Assembly (NCBI RefSeq): GCF_001594145.1
Contig: NZ_LVCF01000034.1
Span: 1 to 64,000 of the forward strand
Length of the DNA stretch: 64,000 nt
Reading direction: 5' to 3'
From: Branchiibius sp. NY16-3462-2
GTDB lineage: Bacteria; Actinomycetota; Actinomycetes; Actinomycetales; Dermatophilaceae
Below, in pieces: positions 16,680 to 25,165 of this stretch; position 1 is the first letter of the stretch; the number at the start of each line of letters is the position of its first letter. Below the pieces are notes generated by a model that saw nothing but the letters and a program-made list of their open reading frames with translations, had not been told where the DNA came from and ran no database searches. A program made the translations under genes and the position numbers.

Positions 16680-19495
16680 CCCTCCTGGACGACCGCCCCG
16701 CCGTGTCGCGTCCGCCAGCCGCCTCGGGGGCGGCTGGCTGGCGCGGCAGTTGGCGGGTCAGCCTGCGGATGGCCCGACGCGACGTACGCCGACACAAGGG
16801 TCGCAGCGCCATCGTCGCCCTGATGGCCGGACTGCCGATCGCCCTCCTGTGCTTCGCGTTCACGATGTTCGCCACCACGAATATCACTGGCGCTGAACGG
16901 ATCCCCGCCGAATTGGGAAGCGCCGCAGCCTCGGTGGGCGTGGGCCAACTCGGACAGCACATCGAACAGGCGCCCGACGGAGATGGCTGGTCATCGTCAG
17001 AGACCCCCGGCAAGTCGATACCTGGTTATTCCCCCAGCGGCCCCCTATCGGCGCAGACGGCAGCCATCGGCGAACTGGTCGATGGACACGCTGTGGTCAA
17101 CGACACCGCCAGTGGCCGCATCCAGCTGTCCACTTCCAACCCCGAAGCACAGATCGGACAGCTGAATCCAGACGGGGGTGCCACACCGATAGCTCACCTG
17201 GTCAGCGGTCGTTGGCCCAGTGGGCCGACCGAGGCTGTCGTCTCGCAGGACAGCCGCATCGGGTCGCTGCCGACGACCGGCCCCATCACGGTGCTGCTGA
17301 ACGGGCAGAGACACCACCTGAACGTCGTGGGTGTGGTGACCACCGCGGCCCGCGTCGATGTGTTCACGCCGCTCGACATCGGCGCCCAGAACTCCCCGGT
17401 TTGGCTGATCGAGCGCAGTTCGCCGGTGACGTGGGCGGAGGTGAAGCGACTGAACCAGTACGGGTTGACGGTGCTGTCTGCCGATGTCTTGCGCAATCCC
17501 CCGCCAGCCAGCGAAGTGTCGCAAGACGTGCAGGGCTCAAGCAGCGACGCGGGCGCCTGGGTCCTGGGCGCAGTCTTCCTTGCACTGATCGTGATCCTGC
17601 TGACCGCACCCGCGTTCGCGGTCAGCGCCTCCCGACAGCGCAGGACCCTTGCGCTTGCCGCAGCCAACGGTGCTGAGCAGCGGCAGTTGCGACGCGCCGT
17701 ACTGGCCCAAGGGGTAGTCCTCGGCGCGCTCTCGGTACTGCTGGGCGCTGCAGTGGGGATAGCTACTGCGTACGTCCTGACCCAGTGGTTCCCACCCGCC
17801 GACAACTGGAACGGCCCGTGGGATGTGCCGTGGCTGGCGATCCTGGGGATCTGCCTGCTGGGTGTCATCGCCTGCGTCACTGCTGCGTTGCTTCCCGCGC
17901 TGCGCCTGGGCCGGTTGGACGTGGTCGGCGTGATGAAGGGGCAGAGCGTCTCGCCGCCCCTGCACCGGTGGATCGCCTGGCTCGGACTGGCAGTGACCGG
18001 CGTCGCCACGGCCTTCCTCCTGCTGGCGCCGATGAGCAACCCGCGCTTCGTCACCCAGTCGCCGACCAGGGACGTGTGTGCGGCAGCCATCATCGCCCTC
18101 TGCCTCGGTGGCCTGATGATCGTGCCCTGGATCCTGGTGACGCTGGGACAGCACAGCACCCATCTGCCGATTTCGCTGCGCCTGGCGGCCCGCGACACCG
18201 CCCGCCACCGCTCGCGGTCGATCCCCACCGTGGCGGCAACGCTGGCGGCCACTGCAGCGGTCAGCGCGGCCCTGGTGACGTTTGCTTCGATCGATGCGTA
18301 CGACAGCCGCAACTACGTGGCGTCCACGCTTAATGGCGAGGCGTTCGCGAACTCCCTGTATGAGGGCAGCCCAGACACCACCAGGGAAGTCACCGCCGCC
18401 ACCGAGAAGCTCTATCCGGGGTTCGTCATCACACCGCTGCGTACCGTCTCCGACCCCTACATCGTCGCGTCGAACAGCTACGACCCGCAGGCCAAGCCCG
18501 TGACCAAAGGCCACATCACGGCGGTGTTGCTGCCGGGGTGCACCCTGCAGCAAGCGGCCGAATACCCGACGACCGGGTGGAGCAGCGACGGCTCGACACC
18601 CAACCCCGACCATTGCAATCGCTATTCGAGCTCGGGTTTCGCACCGAACAGCAACCTGGCGGTGCTGCCGGCCAGTGAGATTGCTCGACGGTTGAATCTG
18701 TCCACCGCTCAACGAGATGCGCTCGATCACGGGGCGCTGGTGATGCTGGGCAGCGACCTACCACGTGAGATCACCGTCGCAAGCGCCGACTACACCATGG
18801 GCGATACAGAGACCACCTACGGCAAGGTCGCCCAGCACACCGACATCCCGGTGCTGGCGATCCCGCCGACCGGTAGCCGTAAGGGAGCGTTCACGTCCGT
18901 CGCCGGGGTCCTGGCCACCCCGCAGACGGCCGCAGCGCTGGGCTGGACCGCTCACCTGGTCGAGTCCGGCGCCCTGATCCGCGACCCCTCCGGAGCGATC
19001 AGCTCTGAAGCCGAGCAGCGGATCAACGATCAACTGACGACGACGTCCTTCACGGTTGAGCGCGGTTTCCGCAGCGACAGCGCCACGATCGTCGCGGTAC
19101 TGCTCGCCGTACTGATGGCCCTGCTGCTGGTCACCACGTTGACATCGACCGCGCTCGCGATGGCGGAGCAACGCGGCGAGGACGCAACGATGGCAGCGGT
19201 CGGCGCCACTCGACGTACTCGCAGATCCATGGCGGCCGGGCACGCCTACTGGCTGGGCACCCTGGCCACCTTCTTCGGCGCGCTGGCCGGCATCGTCATC
19301 GGCCAGGGTCTGGCGCGGCTCGCGGTGGGCCAGAAGATGGCCTATCCGGACGGAACGGTGCCCGATGCAACTGTCTTCGTGCGCATACCGTGGCTGCCCA
19401 TCGCAGCGATCGTGCTGATCGCGCCGCTGGTCGCGGCGGCCCTGGCGTGGCTGGCGGTCCGCCGAGCGCCGCAGGTGACCCGTCGCGCCACCTGA
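16676..19495 (+). CDS. FtsX-like ABC transporter permease
   Basis: A 939-residue permease with a basic cytoplasmic N-terminus, one early membrane segment (GLPIALLCFAFTMFATTNI), a long extracytoplasmic region, a central membrane block (about residues 290-470), a second extracytoplasmic region and a final three-segment FtsX block (IVAVLLAVLMALLLVTTLTS to the end). ATGA overlap with the ATPase gene gives tight coupling. Its size and double FtsX layout match actinobacterial permeases paired with a single ATPase. Substrate unknown; the PadR regulator suggests detoxification or envelope remodelling. Confidence 0.88.
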   Translation: MTLLDDRPAVSRPPAASGAAGWRGSWRVSLRMARRDVRRHKGRSAIVALMAGLPIALLCFAFTMFATTNITGAERIPAELGSAAASVGVGQLGQHIEQAPDGDGWSSSETPGKSIPGYSPSGPLSAQTAAIGELVDGHAVVNDTASGRIQLSTSNPEAQIGQLNPDGGATPIAHLVSGRWPSGPTEAVVSQDSRIGSLPTTGPITVLLNGQRHHLNVVGVVTTAARVDVFTPLDIGAQNSPVWLIERSSPVTWAEVKRLNQYGLTVLSADVLRNPPPASEVSQDVQGSSSDAGAWVLGAVFLALIVILLTAPAFAVSASRQRRTLALAAANGAEQRQLRRAVLAQGVVLGALSVLLGAAVGIATAYVLTQWFPPADNWNGPWDVPWLAILGICLLGVIACVTAALLPALRLGRLDVVGVMKGQSVSPPLHRWIAWLGLAVTGVATAFLLLAPMSNPRFVTQSPTRDVCAAAIIALCLGGLMIVPWILVTLGQHSTHLPISLRLAARDTARHRSRSIPTVAATLAATAAVSAALVTFASIDAYDSRNYVASTLNGEAFANSLYEGSPDTTREVTAATEKLYPGFVITPLRTVSDPYIVASNSYDPQAKPVTKGHITAVLLPGCTLQQAAEYPTTGWSSDGSTPNPDHCNRYSSSGFAPNSNLAVLPASEIARRLNLSTAQRDALDHGALVMLGSDLPREITVASADYTMGDTETTYGKVAQHTDIPVLAIPPTGSRKGAFTSVAGVLATPQTAAALGWTAHLVESGALIRDPSGAISSEAEQRINDQLTTTSFTVERGFRSDSATIVAVLLAVLMALLLVTTLTSTALAMAEQRGEDATMAAVGATRRTRRSMAAGHAYWLGTLATFFGALAGIVIGQGLARLAVGQKMAYPDGTVPDATVFVRIPWLPIAAIVLIAPLVAAALAWLAVRRAPQVTRRAT

Positions 19496-19554
19496 TCAGG
19501 CACGCCACGTGAGCACGCAACAGGGCCGAAACACCGATCGCCTACCGTGGCAGC

Positions 19555-20622
19555 GTGGATGTAGCGGTGATCGGAGCGACCGGTGACATCGGACGGCAGA
19601 TCTGCGCGCAGCTGATCGAGCGCCGGGTGGTGCCGACGACCTCGCGGCTGCAACTGGTCGGGCGCCGCGGTGGTTCGTCGCAGACCGCCGCCCACGGGTT
19701 GCGGGCCGACCTGCGCGACGCCTACTCCGAGCACGCGCCGCTGATCGACGTGGCCGTCGCGCCCGAGGATGTGGTCGCCGACGTCATCATCATGGCCGCC
19801 GGCGCCACGCCGCCCGCCGCTCCCGGGGCGGTCGTCGACCGTCGCGAGTTGGCAGCCGTCAACGCCCGCGTCTTCTCCCAGTACGCCGAGCGCCTGGCCG
19901 AGCACGGAGCCGGCCACGAAGTCGTGATCGTGGTCTCCAACCCGGTCGAACTGGCGGTCGGCCTGCTCGCCGAGGCGCTCGGTCGGCACCGCGTCATCGG
20001 GATGGGCGCCTGGCTGGACACGTTGCGGTTCCGTCGCGAGATCGCCTCCACGTTGGGTTTCCCGCGGCAACGCATCGGCGGTTTCGTCGTCGGCCCGCAC
20101 GGCGATGACCTGGTGCCGTTGTGGTCGACGGTCCGGGTCACGGGTTTGACTGTGTCCGAACGGAAGTCAGCTGTCCGACGGGCCCGCGGTGACCGCTCGC
20201 TGGACGACTTCGACGCCGAGATCGAGGCCGCCAAGACCCGGATCGGCGAGGTTGCATCCGTCGACATGACTGCTGCGTTCGCGGAGATCTACGACTGGCC
20301 GCCGGACCTGCGGACGGTCACCCGACCGTGGCTGACACACCAGAGCGGGGCTAAAACTGCTTCCGGTACGGCGAACGCGACCGTTGAGTTGATCGACACC
20401 TTGTTCGACGGCCGGGAGATCGTCGTCGCCGGGCAGGTCCGTCTCGATGGCGAGATCTCGGTGACCGGTGAGCCGGTGCGATCCGTGACCGGTGTCCCGG
20501 TCGTCCTGGGTCCGGAGGGCTGGAAACAGGTGCTGCTGGACGACCTCGCACCCGATGAGGAGCGCCGCTTCCGGGCCAGTCTCGACAAGACCGACGCCAT
20601 GCTCGCGCAGTGGGGGTTGTGA
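19555..20622 (+). CDS. Lactate/malate dehydrogenase family protein
   Basis: A 355-residue NAD-dependent dehydrogenase-like protein. The N-terminal Rossmann motif is AVIGATGDIGRQI, followed by the NPVE segment (VVIVVSNPVELAVGLLAEAL), GMGAWLDTLRFRREIA and GPHGDDLVPLWS, which aligns with the catalytic-His GEHGDS motif of LDH/MDH. The usual GxGxxG is GATGDIG, as in MDH. Length and the sequence between motifs diverge from housekeeping MDH, so the substrate is uncertain. A TACCGT -10 box ends six bases before the GTG, implying a leaderless transcript. It is coupled to an ACT-domain protein by a one-base TGATG overlap. Confidence 0.8.
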   Translation: MDVAVIGATGDIGRQICAQLIERRVVPTTSRLQLVGRRGGSSQTAAHGLRADLRDAYSEHAPLIDVAVAPEDVVADVIIMAAGATPPAAPGAVVDRRELAAVNARVFSQYAERLAEHGAGHEVVIVVSNPVELAVGLLAEALGRHRVIGMGAWLDTLRFRREIASTLGFPRQRIGGFVVGPHGDDLVPLWSTVRVTGLTVSERKSAVRRARGDRSLDDFDAEIEAAKTRIGEVASVDMTAAFAEIYDWPPDLRTVTRPWLTHQSGAKTASGTANATVELIDTLFDGREIVVAGQVRLDGEISVTGEPVRSVTGVPVVLGPEGWKQVLLDDLAPDEERRFRASLDKTDAMLAQWGL

Positions 20623-21149
20623 TGGACACTGACACCGACACCGACGAGATCGGCTACGTCGCCTTCGTCCGCGGCGTCGACCGCACCGGCACGCTGACCT
20701 CCATCGCCACAGCCATCTCGACCCGCGGTATCAGTTGTGATTCCTTTGCTACCAACGACTTTCGCAGCGGTACGGCCGCCATCACGGCCGTCTTCAGGAC
20801 CTCGGAGCGGCTGCAGAAAGCCCTGGCGCGCACGCTGGAGCGGCTACCCGCCGTACACGAAGTCACGATCCTGCCGCTGTCCGACGAACGGGTGCACGCG
20901 AGCGCGGTGCTGATCCTGCCCGATAACCAGCCGTTCCATCCGCCGGTAGACGTCACGCTGCGCTGGTCGGGTGATCCCACACGCGGCCAGCCGGTGCTGA
21001 TGGAGGGACAGTTCGCCCAGGTGCAGGCCACGGTCGAGTCCTCGACGGCCAGGGGCGCGAGCCTGGTGGCGATGGCGATCCTGCCGCCGCACGTTCTTGA
21101 GGATCACGACGTTCCTGAGGACCCCGCGCCCATGACAGATCCTCACTAA
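20622..21149 (+). CDS. ACT-domain protein coupled to the LDH/MDH-like gene
   Basis: A 175-residue protein. Residues about 8-80 look like an ACT domain (YVAFVRGVDRTGTLTSIATA, GISCDSFATNDFRSGTAAIT), resembling the glycine-cleavage regulator or formyltetrahydrofolate deformylase ACT modules. The C-terminal half is less conserved and I recognise no catalytic motif. The N-terminus has a short DTDTDTDE repeat. The ATG overlaps the stop of the preceding gene, so a functional pair is likely, perhaps ligand-dependent regulation of the dehydrogenase. That role is inference. Confidence 0.7.
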   Translation: MDTDTDTDEIGYVAFVRGVDRTGTLTSIATAISTRGISCDSFATNDFRSGTAAITAVFRTSERLQKALARTLERLPAVHEVTILPLSDERVHASAVLILPDNQPFHPPVDVTLRWSGDPTRGQPVLMEGQFAQVQATVESSTARGASLVAMAILPPHVLEDHDVPEDPAPMTDPH

Positions 21150-21195
21150 CGTCGATCTCCTCAGAATCGGCGGCCGCCGCCCTCCGGCGTGTGGC

Positions 21196-21221
21196 ATCAT
21201 ATGAAGACTTCTTCAAGTGAT
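21196..21221. promoter_or_regulatory. ArsR-type operator upstream of arsR-sulP
   Basis: A 26-bp dyad with outer arms ATCA (21196-21199) and TGAT (21218-21221) and inner arms TGAAGA (21202-21207) and TCTTCA (21210-21215) around CT. It lies 28 bp before the ArsR start. ArsR-family operators are usually AT-rich dyads of the TGAA-N6-TTCA kind in this position. Confidence 0.65.
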
Positions 21222-21249
21222 GAAGCATGCGATTGTCAGGAGGCGCCGG

Positions 21250-21582
21250 ATGCCGGTCCCGCTCTATCAGGCCAAGGCGGAGTTTTTCCGCACCCTCGGC
21301 CACCCGGTCCGCATCCGCATCCTGGAACTGCTGTCCCAACGCGAGCACGCGGTCCACGAACTGCTCGCCGAGATCGAGGTCGAAGCCTCCAGCCTGTCGC
21401 AGCAGCTCAGTGTGTTGCGACGCTCGGCACTGGTCACCTCGCAGCGGCGGGACGGCGAGGTCATCTATGCGATCGCCGTACCCGAAGTGAACGATCTGCT
21501 CCAGGCCGCCCGGCAGATCCTCTCGGCGGTCGCCGCCGAACAAGCCGACCTCGTCGCCCAACTCGCCCGCACCACCCACTGA
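21250..21582 (+). CDS. ArsR family regulator of a SulP transporter
   Basis: A 110-residue winged-helix protein: FFRTLGHPVRIRILELLSQR, VHELLAEIEVEASSLSQQLS, LRRSALVTSQRRDGEVIYAI. It contains no cysteine, so the classic metal-thiolate sensing site is missing and the signal must be something else. The ATG at 21250 is chosen because AGGAGG lies seven bases upstream; an earlier in-frame ATG would fall at the edge of the operator. It is eight bases upstream of the SulP gene and presumably represses it through the dyad at 21196-21221. Confidence 0.87.
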   Translation: MPVPLYQAKAEFFRTLGHPVRIRILELLSQREHAVHELLAEIEVEASSLSQQLSVLRRSALVTSQRRDGEVIYAIAVPEVNDLLQAARQILSAVAAEQADLVAQLARTTH

Positions 21583-21590
21583 AAGCACCC

Positions 21591-23309
21591 ATGAGCACCA
21601 CCGCTGAGTCCGTCACGCCGCTGCAACGGGTGACCCGCCTGCTGCCCACCCGCGCCGACCTGGATGCGATGCGCACCAACCCGCGCCGCGACCTGCTCGC
21701 CGGGCTGATGGTCGCGCTCGTCGCGCTGCCCCTGGCCCTCGGCTTCGGGATCAGCTCCGGCGCCGGAGCCGCCGCCGGCATCGCGACCGCCATCATCGCG
21801 GGCCTCGTGGCCGCTGTCTTCGGCGGCAGCAACCTGCAGGTGAGCGGACCGACCGGCGCGATGACCGTCGTGCTCGTTCCGATCGTCGCAACGTACGGCG
21901 TGCCCAGCGTTCTCGTCGTCGGTGTCCTGGCCGGGTTGTTGCTGGTGGTCCTTGCGCTGGCGGGAGCCGGGCGCGTGATGCGCTACGTGCCGGTTCCCGT
22001 CATCGAGGGTTTCACCATCGGCATCGCGCTGATCATCGGACTGCAGCAGGTCCCGGGCGCGCTCGGGGTGCACGTGAAGGCTGACGGGGTCATCGCTACG
22101 GCGGTGAAATCAGTGCAGGAGTGGTTCAAACATCCGCACTGGGCACCGGTATTGATCGCGCTCGCGGTGGCCGCTTCCATTCTGTTGCTGGCCTGCATCC
22201 GACCCGGGATTCCCGTCGCTCTCCCCGCGATCATCGTGGTCACGCTCTTCAACCTATGGATGCACCTGGGCGCCGAGCAGATCGGCAAGATTCCCGCGGG
22301 TCTTCCCGCGCCGAGCCTGCCGGACCTGGCTCCCAGCACCGTCAAACAACTGGTGATCCCGGCGATCGCCGTGGCGGCGCTGGCTGCCCTGGAGTCGTTG
22401 ATGTCGGCCAGCGCGGCCGATGCGATGACGGTCGGGCAACGACACGATTCGGACCGCGAACTCTTCGGCCAGGGCCTGGCCAACATCGCTGCTCCCCTGT
22501 TCGGCGGTGTGCCCGCGACCGGCGCCATCGCCCGGACCGCCGTCAACGTCAAGACCGGTGCGCACTCCCGGCTCGCGGCCATCACCCACTCCCTGCTGCT
22601 GCTCGCGGTGGTCCTGGTCGCCGGTGGCCTGGTCGGCAAGATCCCGCTCGCGGCACTGGCTGGTGTGCTGATCGCGACCGCCGTGAGCATGGTCAGTGTC
22701 TCCAGTGTCCGGACCCTGATGCGGGCGACAAAGCAGGATGCCGCGGTCCTGGCGATCACCGCTATCGCCACCGTGGCTCTCGACCTGGTCGAAGCCGTCA
22801 TCATCGGCATGATCGTGGCCGGTGGCCTGGCCCTCAAGCAGGTCGCGGCCAGCGCGGCCGTCAGCACCGAAGACGTTGCCACACTTGCCGATTCACCGGC
22901 AGACGACATGGAACGTGAGCACCTGCTCGACGAACACATCGTCGTCTACCGGCTGGAGGGGCCGTTGTTCTTCGCGGCCGCCCACGACTTCCTGCTGGAG
23001 CTGACCCGGGTCAGCGACGTGCGCGTGGTCGTGCTGCGGATGGCGCACCTGACGGCGATCGACGCGACCGGCGCAGCGACGCTCGCCGATGTGATCACCC
23101 GGCTGGAACGGCGTGGCATCACGGTGATGCTGTCCGGCGTCCGACCCGAGCACGCGGCGATCTTGCAGGGCCTCGGCGTCTACGACACGATCGCGCACGA
23201 GCGGCACATCTTCGCCACCACTCCGGAGGCAATCGCGCATGCCCGGGTGCACGCCTCCCGCGTCCCGCACGACCCGGGTTCCGCGGAGGTCAGCCGAGCA
23301 CTTCGGTGA
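21591..23309 (+). CDS. SulP family inorganic anion transporter with STAS domain
   Basis: A 572-residue membrane protein. The N-terminal cytosolic stretch precedes DLLAGLMVALVALPLALGFG, the SulP start; about 10-14 membrane segments follow (residues about 35-420), then a cytosolic STAS domain (YRLEGPLFFAAAHDFLLEL, RMAHLTAIDATGAATL). It could carry sulfate, bicarbonate or another oxyanion; sequence does not decide. It is co-transcribed with the ArsR protein. Its last 20 bp overlap convergently with a cysteine desulfhydrase-like gene, so a sulfur role is attractive but unproven. Confidence 0.9.
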   Translation: MSTTAESVTPLQRVTRLLPTRADLDAMRTNPRRDLLAGLMVALVALPLALGFGISSGAGAAAGIATAIIAGLVAAVFGGSNLQVSGPTGAMTVVLVPIVATYGVPSVLVVGVLAGLLLVVLALAGAGRVMRYVPVPVIEGFTIGIALIIGLQQVPGALGVHVKADGVIATAVKSVQEWFKHPHWAPVLIALAVAASILLLACIRPGIPVALPAIIVVTLFNLWMHLGAEQIGKIPAGLPAPSLPDLAPSTVKQLVIPAIAVAALAALESLMSASAADAMTVGQRHDSDRELFGQGLANIAAPLFGGVPATGAIARTAVNVKTGAHSRLAAITHSLLLLAVVLVAGGLVGKIPLAALAGVLIATAVSMVSVSSVRTLMRATKQDAAVLAITAIATVALDLVEAVIIGMIVAGGLALKQVAASAAVSTEDVATLADSPADDMEREHLLDEHIVVYRLEGPLFFAAAHDFLLELTRVSDVRVVVLRMAHLTAIDATGAATLADVITRLERRGITVMLSGVRPEHAAILQGLGVYDTIAHERHIFATTPEAIAHARVHASRVPHDPGSAEVSRALR

Positions 23310-24393
23310 GCGATCGGCGTACGTCGATCGCGAGCTTCTCGTCGCCCATCCCCTGGGCGGCCAGCCACTGATCGTCGTCGTACGTCGAGGTGTAACGGTG
23401 CCCGTCGTCGCACAACAGCGTCACGATCGAGCCCTCTTCACCACGGTCCGCCATCTCGGCCGCGAGCACCGCTGCTGCAATGAGATTCGTCCCTGTCGAC
23501 GGCCCCGCGACGCGGCCCATCCGTGAGCGCAGATAGCGCATCGCCTCGACCGACGCACGGTCCGGCACCCGGATCATCCGGTCGACCACCGACGGCAGGA
23601 AGCTCTCCTCCATGCGCGGCCGGCCGATCCCCTCGATCCGCGACGCCGTCCCGGTGACCGACCGATCACCGGCCGCCCAGCCGTCGAAGAACGCCGAGCC
23701 CTCCGGGTCAGCAACGCACAGCCGCGTCGCCGCGCCGGTGTACCGCAGATAGCGCCCGATCGTCGCGCTCGTGCCACCGGTCCCCGCACTCACCACGATC
23801 CAGGTCGGTTCGGGATGCGGCTCCTGCGCCATCTGCCCGAAGATCGACTCGGCCACGTTGTTGTTGCCACGCCAGTCGGTCGCGCGCTCGGCGAACGTGA
23901 ACTGGTCCATGTAGCAACCACCGGTCTCCTGGGCCAACTGCCGCGCCGCCGCGTAGATGTCGCCGGCGGAATCGACCCGGTGACACGTCCCGCCGTACTG
24001 CTCGATCAGCGCCAGCTTCGACGGGGAGGTGGACGCCGGGACCACGGCGATGAACGGCAGCCCCAGCAGCTGCGCGAAGTACGCCTCACTGACCGCCGTT
24101 GAGCCACTGGAGGATTCGATGATCGTCTGACCCTCGTGGATCCAGCCGTTGCACAACGCGTAGAGGAACAGCGAGCGGGCCAACCGGTGCTTCAGGCTGC
24201 CCGTGGGCAGCGTGGACTCGTCCTTCAGGTACAGATCGACGCCGCGGCACCGCGGCGACGGGAACCGCAGCAGGTGGGTGTCCGATGACCGGGTCGCGTC
24301 CGCCTGGACCGCCCGCACCGCCTGCCGCACCCACGCGCGGCCGTTCTCGTCGTACCGGTCGATGTCCTGCACCAAGTCACTCATGCTCCCCAC
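23290..24393 (-). CDS. PLP-dependent cysteine desulfhydrase-like protein (Cds1/cysteine synthase family)
   Basis: A 367-residue fold-type II PLP enzyme. DESTLPTGSLKHRLARSLFL carries the Schiff-base lysine; ESSSGSTAVSEAYFAQ and VSAGTGGTSATIGRYLR are the phosphate-binding loops. TDWRGNNNVAESIFGQM and the C-terminal VTLLCDDGHRYTSTYDDD resemble mycobacterial Cds1, which cleaves cysteine to pyruvate, ammonia and sulfide. GACAAT six bases before the GTG at 24393 suggests a leaderless start there; an ATG three codons later is the alternative. The 3' end overlaps the convergent SulP gene by 20 bp. A cysteine synthase-type activity cannot be excluded. Confidence 0.82.
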   Translation of the reverse strand: MGSMSDLVQDIDRYDENGRAWVRQAVRAVQADATRSSDTHLLRFPSPRCRGVDLYLKDESTLPTGSLKHRLARSLFLYALCNGWIHEGQTIIESSSGSTAVSEAYFAQLLGLPFIAVVPASTSPSKLALIEQYGGTCHRVDSAGDIYAAARQLAQETGGCYMDQFTFAERATDWRGNNNVAESIFGQMAQEPHPEPTWIVVSAGTGGTSATIGRYLRYTGAATRLCVADPEGSAFFDGWAAGDRSVTGTASRIEGIGRPRMEESFLPSVVDRMIRVPDRASVEAMRYLRSRMGRVAGPSTGTNLIAAAVLAAEMADRGEEGSIVTLLCDDGHRYTSTYDDDQWLAAQGMGDEKLAIDVRRSLTEVLG

Positions 24394-24430
24394 CCGTCCA
24401 TTGTCGCAGGGCGCAATAGAGTGCTAGACG

Positions 24431-25165
24431 ATGCGAATCGCGATGATGACGACCTGCCTGGTCGACGCCCTCTTCCCGGACGTCGGCAAAGCAGTGGTGA
24501 CCGTGCTCGAGCGCCTGGGCCACGAGGTCATCGTCCCCGAGGGTCAGGCGTGCTGCGGTCAGATGCACATCAACACCGGGTACGTCGATGACGCGCTTCC
24601 CGTCGTACGCAACCAGGTCTCATCCCTCACTGAGGTCGGCGCCGACGCGGTGGTCGCCCCGTCTGGCTCGTGTGTCGGGTCGGTGCGCCACCAGCACGTG
24701 ACGCTGGCCCGGAACGCCGGCGATGAGCGGTTGGCCGAGCAGGCACAGGCGCTGAGTGACAAGACCTACGAGTTCTCCGAGCTGCTGGTCGACGTGCTGG
24801 GGGTTACCGACGTGGGCGCCTACTTCCCGCACACGGTCACCTATCACCCCACGTGTCACTCGCTGCGGATGCTGCGGGTGGGTGATAAACCGCTGCGGCT
24901 CCTGCAGGCGGTCGATGGCTTAGATCTGTTGGAACTGCCTGGTGCACAGGAGTGTTGCGGCTTCGGCGGCACGTTCGCGCTGAAGAACGAGCCGGTCTCC
25001 AGTGCGATGCTCGCCGACAAAGTGGAGGCGGTGCAGTCCACCGGTGCCGACATCTGCTCGACCAGTGACTCCTCGTGTCTGATGCACATCGGCGGTGGCC
25101 TCTCGCGACTGGAGACGGGCGTGGGGACACGGCATCTAGCGCAGATCCTGGCGAGCACCCGATGA
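24431..25165 (+). CDS. lutA: Lactate utilisation iron-sulfur protein LutA
   Basis: A 244-residue (Fe-S)-binding protein with two CCG domains: CLVDALFPDVGKA with GQACCGQMHINTGY, and YHPTCHSLRMLRVGD with ECCGFGGTFALKNE. With LutB and LutC it oxidises L-lactate to pyruvate at the membrane, independent of flavin Lld enzymes. TAGAGT ends eight bases before the ATG and no ribosome binding site is present, so the mRNA is probably leaderless. The gene overlaps lutB by four bases. No LutR or LldR regulator is adjacent. Confidence 0.93.
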   Translation: MRIAMMTTCLVDALFPDVGKAVVTVLERLGHEVIVPEGQACCGQMHINTGYVDDALPVVRNQVSSLTEVGADAVVAPSGSCVGSVRHQHVTLARNAGDERLAEQAQALSDKTYEFSELLVDVLGVTDVGAYFPHTVTYHPTCHSLRMLRVGDKPLRLLQAVDGLDLLELPGAQECCGFGGTFALKNEPVSSAMLADKVEAVQSTGADICSTSDSSCLMHIGGGLSRLETGVGTRHLAQILASTR

